DNA of 9,867 bases. It comes from JAHEEL01 sp039715165. GTDB taxonomy: Bacteria > Actinomycetota > Acidimicrobiia > Spongiisociales > UBA5794. The notes under the pieces were generated by a model. That model made no database searches. It saw only the letters and a list, made by a program, of their open reading frames with translations, and was not told where the DNA came from. Position numbers and translations under genes: made by a program. Shown one piece after another: positions 6,619 through 9,867 of this stretch (the first letter of the stretch is position 1; each line of letters begins with the position of its first letter). The DNA lies in assembly GCA_039715165.1 (NCBI GenBank), contig JBDLHX010000088.1, positions 1-9,867 of the forward strand, read 5' to 3'.

Positions 6619-7758
6619 TCACTCTTCAGGGTCGGCGAGGCTCTCGAGGAACGAGACGACGACCCGCTCGTAGCGAACCCGGTCGCCATTCCAGAGCGCC
6701 CCGTGGGATCCCTGCTCGAACCGTTCGAACTGGACGAGGTCGGGCCGGGCCCGAGCGAAGCTCTCCGCGATCTCGATCGGGGAGGTCTCGTCACGAGCGC
6801 CGTGCAGCGCGAGGACGGGCACGTCGAACTGGTCGGCGCGATCGACCTGGTTGAGTTCGCTCCACTCCAGACCAAATCGAATCCGCGACACTTGCTGTCC
6901 CAACTCTCCGATGAAGCGCCCGACCGAGCCCTTGCCGTAGTCGAGCGTCCCCTCGAGGTCGTAGACGGCGGAGTCGAAGACAACGCCGCGGACATTCCCG
7001 ACCCGATCCGACTCGTGGAGGAACGTGGACACGATCTCCGCGCCGAAATCGTGCCCGAAGAGGAAGTAGTCCTGGGCTCCTTCGCGCTCGGCGAGGAGAA
7101 CGGCAGCTTCCAGATCACGCCACTCCCGGATTCCCCACAGCCGCAGCCCGCTCGGATCGTCCGGCGCACCCTCGTCGTTGCGGTAGCCGATGACGAGCAC
7201 CGGATATCCGGCTTCGACGAGCTTCGGGATGATGCGGAGCGCCTGTGTGTGCCGGTCGGTCCCCGCTCCGTGGGCGATGATCACCCATGTCGAGAGCCGC
7301 CCGTCGATGAGCCACGCCGGCAGCGGTCCCAGCTCTCCCGGCGCTGCTTTGTCCTCATAGCCGAGTCCGAATGCCGTGCCCGGGTCGCCGGGGTAGGCAT
7401 CGACGTCCACTCGGCCGAAAGCCCCGGGGTCGGGCTCGCCGTCGTATGGCGTGGCCGCCCATTCGGTCTCGTTCTCGGTTCGCTTGCGGAGGGCGGTGAG
7501 CTGCGTGTACGACGTCTCGGTCTCGAAACCCCACACGCCGCCGCGCGGAGGCTCCGTCGCGTCCGCCAGAACGATGCTCGCTGACGGCGTGCGAACGACT
7601 TCGATGGCGTAGGGACGATCGTCGTCGTGCGGGACGAGCACCTGGTTCCTGATGCTGTTCGCCGACAGCCAGGCCGCGAGGAACAGCACGAGCGCGACGG
7701 CAACAACGACGCTGAGCACGGCGGGACCCGTCCAATTTGGGAGCTTGCGATTCGGCAT
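6619..7758 (-). CDS. Membrane-anchored alpha/beta hydrolase with Asp at the nucleophile position (379 aa)
   Basis: A short basic N terminus (MPNRK) is followed by one hydrophobic segment at about 13-33. The catalytic domain should therefore lie outside the membrane, tethered by a signal anchor or released as a secreted protein. The hydrolase core starts near residue 155. The oxyanion motif HGAG is at 163-166, the nucleophile elbow reads LFGHDFGAE with Asp237 where serine hydrolases have Ser, the acid is probably Asp323 in LHGARDE, and the His is His352 in GSHGALWN. The region before the core (about 40-150) is of unknown fold. GHDxG with Asp is the arrangement of epoxide hydrolases and haloalkane dehalogenases, but the rest of the protein resembles serine-type peptidase or esterase relatives, so the substrate is open. 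There is no Shine-Dalgarno before the ATG at 7758. It lies 55 bases after the enoyl-CoA hydratase gene. Confidence 0.8.
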   Translation of the reverse strand: MPNRKLPNWTGPAVLSVVVAVALVLFLAAWLSANSIRNQVLVPHDDDRPYAIEVVRTPSASIVLADATEPPRGGVWGFETETSYTQLTALRKRTENETEWAATPYDGEPDPGAFGRVDVDAYPGDPGTAFGLGYEDKAAPGELGPLPAWLIDGRLSTWVIIAHGAGTDRHTQALRIIPKLVEAGYPVLVIGYRNDEGAPDDPSGLRLWGIREWRDLEAAVLLAEREGAQDYFLFGHDFGAEIVSTFLHESDRVGNVRGVVFDSAVYDLEGTLDYGKGSVGRFIGELGQQVSRIRFGLEWSELNQVDRADQFDVPVLALHGARDETSPIEIAESFARARPDLVQFERFEQGSHGALWNGDRVRYERVVVSFLESLADPEE

Positions 7759-7813
7759 CGTTCCAGGAGGCTATCGGGCCGGCGACGGGACTGGCATCAG
7801 CCGCCCCGACCGG

Positions 7814-8581
7814 TCACTTCCCAGAGAAGTCCGCCTTCTCCTTGGCGAGGAATGCCGCCACGCCTGCGCGGGCGTCATCGGTCTCGAAGACGGCTTTGAA
7901 CGCCTCGGCTTCGGTGGCCAGTCCGTCCTGGAGCGACGATCCGAATCCTCCAGCAACGGAGCGCTTCACCGCCGCATACGCCGCGGTCGGGCCCTTGGCG
8001 AATCGAGCGGCGTCCGTCGCTGCCGTCTCGAGCAGCTCTTCTGCCGGCACGACCTTGTCGGCGATCCCGGAAGCGAGAGCTTCTTCGGCGTCGACCTGGC
8101 GTCCGGAGAGGCACATTTCGAGTGCGCGTTGGTAGCCGGCGAGCCGTGCGAGCCGCTGGGTCCCCCCGGCGCCCGGGATGATCCCGAGGAGGATCTCAGG
8201 CTGCCCGACGCGGGCGGCCTCGGAGAGATACCGGAAGTCGGCGCCCATGGCGAGCTCCAGCCCACCGCCGAGGGCGAAGCCGTTGATCGCAGCGATCGTC
8301 GGCTTCTCGAGTGATTCGAGTTTCTCGACGACTGAAGCGAGCGCTCCTGCGAGGTCGGGGTCCGTGTTTCCATCGAACGCCGCCTGGAACTGCGTGATGT
8401 CGGCTCCCGCGGCGAAGTGCGCTCCACCGGTGATCACCACCGCACGCACCTCCGGGGCGGCGGCCCTGTCCACCGCTTCGCCGATGTCGGCAACGAGTTC
8501 GGTGCTCAGGGCGTTGACGGGGGGACGGTTCAGCGTGATCGTGGCCACGGCGTCGGAGACGCTGTACTCAACGAGACCCAC
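7814..8581 (-). CDS. Enoyl-CoA hydratase/isomerase family protein, probable hydratase (255 aa)
   Basis: This is a crotonase-fold enzyme that adds water to trans-2-enoyl-CoA, as in beta-oxidation. The N-terminal part has TITLNRPPVNALS (14-26), the oxyanion-hole loop HFAAGADITQF (55-65) and GFALGGGLELAMGADFRY (101-118). Both catalytic glutamates of true hydratases are present: Glu109 in GGGLELA and Glu129 in GQPEILLGIIPGAGGTQRL. The length is typical. The start is a GTG at 8581, supported by GGAGG seven bases upstream. It follows meaB after 33 bases, so the two are probably co-transcribed, which points to acyl-CoA catabolism feeding propionyl- or methylmalonyl-CoA. The chain-length specificity cannot be read from the sequence. 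Confidence 0.93.
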   Translation of the reverse strand: MGLVEYSVSDAVATITLNRPPVNALSTELVADIGEAVDRAAAPEVRAVVITGGAHFAAGADITQFQAAFDGNTDPDLAGALASVVEKLESLEKPTIAAINGFALGGGLELAMGADFRYLSEAARVGQPEILLGIIPGAGGTQRLARLAGYQRALEMCLSGRQVDAEEALASGIADKVVPAEELLETAATDAARFAKGPTAAYAAVKRSVAGGFGSSLQDGLATEAEAFKAVFETDDARAGVAAFLAKEKADFSGK

Positions 8582-8588
8582 GACGATT

Positions 8589-8593
8589 CCTCC
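8589..8593 (-). promoter_or_regulatory. Ribosome binding site of the enoyl-CoA hydratase gene
   Basis: GGAGG on the minus strand, 7 bases before the GTG at 8581, fixes this non-ATG start. A CCTCC directly after the meaB stop (plus-strand 8610-8614) could pair with it, but the loop would be 16 bases. Confidence 0.65.
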
Positions 8594-8614
8594 ATTGCTC
8601 GCGTTGGGCGGAGG

Positions 8615-9526
8615 CTACAGCGCGTCGATGATGCCGCAGCCGGCCGTCCAGGGGTCGACCTCGCGTGCGATGACGCGTTCGAGCAGGTCGCCTCCGGCGT
8701 CGGCGAGCGCCGACCGCCGCTTGAGTCCGGTCCGCACCGCGGCTTCGACTTCCCGGGCGGCGCGCTCACGGCGGCGAACCTCGAGTGTCCCGGCTTCGAC
8801 GAGGTGGCGGCGATGGTCGGCAACGGCGTCCCACAGCTCGGCAACGCCTCTTCCGTCCGTCGCGACCGTCTTGAGGACAGGGGGTTTCCACGGCCTCTCC
8901 GGTCCCATGTCGAGCATGCGAGCCAGGTCGGCGACGGTCTCGTCCGCTTCGGGACGATCGGCCTTGTTCACCGCGAACACGTCGCCGATCTCGAGTAGCC
9001 CGGCTTTGGCGGCCTGGATGGAGTCGCCCCATCCCGGGTTCATGACGATGATCACCGTGTCCGCCGACGATGCGACGTCGATCTCGGCCTGCCCCACACC
9101 GACGGTCTCGATGAGCACCTCAGCGAACCCGAGTCCGTCGAGAAGCGCCACGACCCGCGGGGTCGAGTCGGCGAGGCCTCCGAGGTGCCCCCGGTTCGCC
9201 ATGGAGCGGACGTAGACGCGGGGGTCCTCGATGTGGCCCTGCATGCGGATCCGGTCGCCGAGGACCGCGCCGCCGCTGAATGGGCTCGATGGATCGACGG
9301 CGATCACTGCCGTACTCCCCCGGTCGGCGGCGTGGCCGATGAGCCCGTCGACGAGGGTGGACTTGCCGGCGCCCGGCGCACCTGTGATGCCGGTTACCCA
9401 TGCGGCTCCGCCGTTCGGGTAGACCTCGGCGAGTGCCCTTCTGCCCTCGTCGGTGTCGTCCTCGACGCGGCTCACGAGCCGAGCAAGGGCGCGGCGGTCT
9501 CCGGAGCGAGCGCGGTCGATGAGCAT
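8615..9526 (-). CDS. meaB: MeaB/ArgK-type G3E GTPase, methylmalonyl-CoA mutase chaperone (303 aa)
   Basis: MeaB-type GTPases guard B12-dependent acyl-CoA mutases: they gate cobalamin loading and remove inactivated cofactor. The N-terminal helix segment is MLIDRARSGDRRALARLVSRVED. The Walker A motif is GAPGAGKST (49-57). IAVDPSSPFSGGAVLGDRIRM (75-95) is the strongly conserved switch region of this family. ETVGVGQ (140-146) is the Walker B/G3 region and NKAD (187-190) confers guanine specificity. The C-terminal helical dimerisation region follows, with ERAAREVEAAV. The length is near the usual 310-330. The ATG at 9526 matches the usual N terminus, although no clear ribosome binding site precedes it. 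The mutase itself is not in this window; the next gene in the same direction is the enoyl-CoA hydratase. The old name ArgK (a transport kinase) is a historical misannotation. Confidence 0.95.
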   Translation of the reverse strand: MLIDRARSGDRRALARLVSRVEDDTDEGRRALAEVYPNGGAAWVTGITGAPGAGKSTLVDGLIGHAADRGSTAVIAVDPSSPFSGGAVLGDRIRMQGHIEDPRVYVRSMANRGHLGGLADSTPRVVALLDGLGFAEVLIETVGVGQAEIDVASSADTVIIVMNPGWGDSIQAAKAGLLEIGDVFAVNKADRPEADETVADLARMLDMGPERPWKPPVLKTVATDGRGVAELWDAVADHRRHLVEAGTLEVRRRERAAREVEAAVRTGLKRRSALADAGGDLLERVIAREVDPWTAGCGIIDAL

Positions 9527-9559
9527 CGCCGACAGGTTACGTCAGGTGACGCCTCCAAG

Positions 9560-9612
9560 GTCCCCTCACGCAGTGGGGGGACGCGGAGGAGCGCAGCGAC
9601 GACGCAGGGGGG
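9560..9612 (+). repeat. Dispersed palindromic repeat, copy C, between the NifU gene and meaB
   Basis: A 10-base-pair stem (9560-9569 with 9573-9582, one G-T pair) around the loop GCA is followed by a purine-rich arm ending in GCAGGGGGG (9604-9612). Its 38-base block 9575-9612 is the same as the ligA copy B block on the opposite strand except for one missing T. It fills much of the 127-base gap between the NifU-like gene stop (9654) and the meaB start (9526). It holds no recognisable ORF, transposase or target-site duplication. The rest of that gap shows nothing I can call. Confidence 0.85.
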
Positions 9613-9653
9613 CTCTGGGAGCCCGAGTCGCGACGATGAGATCTGCCGCGGGG

Positions 9654-9867
9654 TTAGACGGCTTCGATACTCGTCACGCCAGGGACGCGGTCCTTCACGA
9701 TGCGCTCGATACCGGCGGTGAGCGTCATGGTCGACAGGGGGCAGCCTCCGCACGCTCCGACGAGCTGGAGCGAGACCTTGCCGTTCTCCGCTCCGAGGAG
9801 AACGAGGTCTCCGCCGTCGGCTTGCAGCGCCGGGCGGATGTACTCGAGTGTCGACTCGAGCAGCGAC
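9654..9867 (-). CDS. NifU C-terminal-domain Fe-S scaffold protein (5' end cut by window)
   Basis: Seventy residues are visible, beginning SLLESTLEYIRPALQADGGD and ending VPGVTSIEAV before a TAA. The sequence VGACGGCPLSTMTL carries the CGGCP-type CxxC pair that holds a transient Fe-S cluster in the NifU C-terminal/NfuA family, and RPALQADGGD is the matching conserved first helix. Such proteins are often only 75-100 residues, so probably few residues are missing, but a longer protein with an N-terminal domain cannot be excluded. Its role is delivery of Fe-S clusters to client enzymes in the cytoplasm. It is on the same strand as meaB, separated by a gap containing repeat copy C. Confidence 0.92.
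   Translation of the reverse strand, partial: SLLESTLEYIRPALQADGGDLVLLGAENGKVSLQLVGACGGCPLSTMTLTAGIERIVKDRVPGVTSIEAV

Noticed and set aside
6163..7584. Long open frame of 473 codons on the plus strand
   Set aside because: It lies antisense to mnmA and the alpha/beta hydrolase, both of which carry clear motifs. Its translation is low-complexity and rich in Arg, Glu and Val, typical of a shadow frame in GC-rich DNA.
8589..8614. Possible hairpin hiding the hydratase ribosome binding site (CCTCC with GGAGG)
   Set aside because: It has only five pairs around a 16-base loop; such pairs are expected by chance at this base composition and no regulatory context supports it.
8178..9215. Open frame of 345 codons on the plus strand
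   Set aside because: It is antisense to the enoyl-CoA hydratase and meaB and has a serine- and alanine-rich, motif-free translation.

Overview
The window is a high-GC stretch (well over 60% G+C by eye) from a bacterial chromosome, densely packed with housekeeping and metabolic genes. Several points suggest an actinobacterium, possibly of the Acidimicrobiia: the arginine- and alanine-rich proteins, GTG starts, 4-base GTGA overlaps, and the order mnmA, MetE-like gene, ligA, which I recall in broadly the same order in mycobacteria. The lineage is an inference. No plasmid, phage, insertion sequence, CRISPR array, tRNA or rRNA is visible, and no gene-free stretch exceeds 300 bases.

Layout from left to right. 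(1) Positions 1-1142, minus strand: a PLP-dependent aminotransferase, probably the lysine-pathway enzyme DapC, cut only at its extreme C terminus. (2) Divergent from it, 1225-2408, plus strand: a small membrane protein whose stop overlaps the GTG start of a class I SAM methyltransferase. (3) Convergent with the methyltransferase, a long run of minus-strand genes between 9526 and 2449. In transcription order these are meaB (GTPase chaperone of methylmalonyl-CoA mutase), an enoyl-CoA hydratase, a membrane-anchored alpha/beta hydrolase, mnmA (tRNA 2-thiouridylase), a stand-alone MetE C-terminal-type methyltransferase, and ligA (NAD+-dependent DNA ligase). mnmA, the MetE-like gene and ligA overlap by 4 and 8 bases and are almost certainly one transcription unit. 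meaB and the hydratase form a second tight pair. (4) At the right edge, minus strand: the C-terminal part of a NifU-type Fe-S scaffold, cut at its N-terminal side.

Functionally the genes fall into lysine and cell-wall precursor synthesis (DapC), acyl-CoA and methylmalonyl-CoA metabolism (hydratase, MeaB), sulfur, Fe-S and tRNA thiolation (NifU, MnmA), one-carbon chemistry (MetE-like) and DNA replication and repair (LigA).

The most unusual structure is a dispersed palindromic GC-rich repeat. One copy lies between the NifU gene and meaB. Two more lie next to each other inside the 3' end of ligA, where they encode a tail of about 35 residues after the BRCT domain and supply the stop codon. One copy pair shares a 38-base block that differs by a single inserted T. 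Other points worth a check are an Asp in the nucleophile-elbow position of the alpha/beta hydrolase, and an Asp where MetE enzymes normally have a zinc-binding Glu. I see no convincing new multi-gene system; most of the window is conserved core genome.
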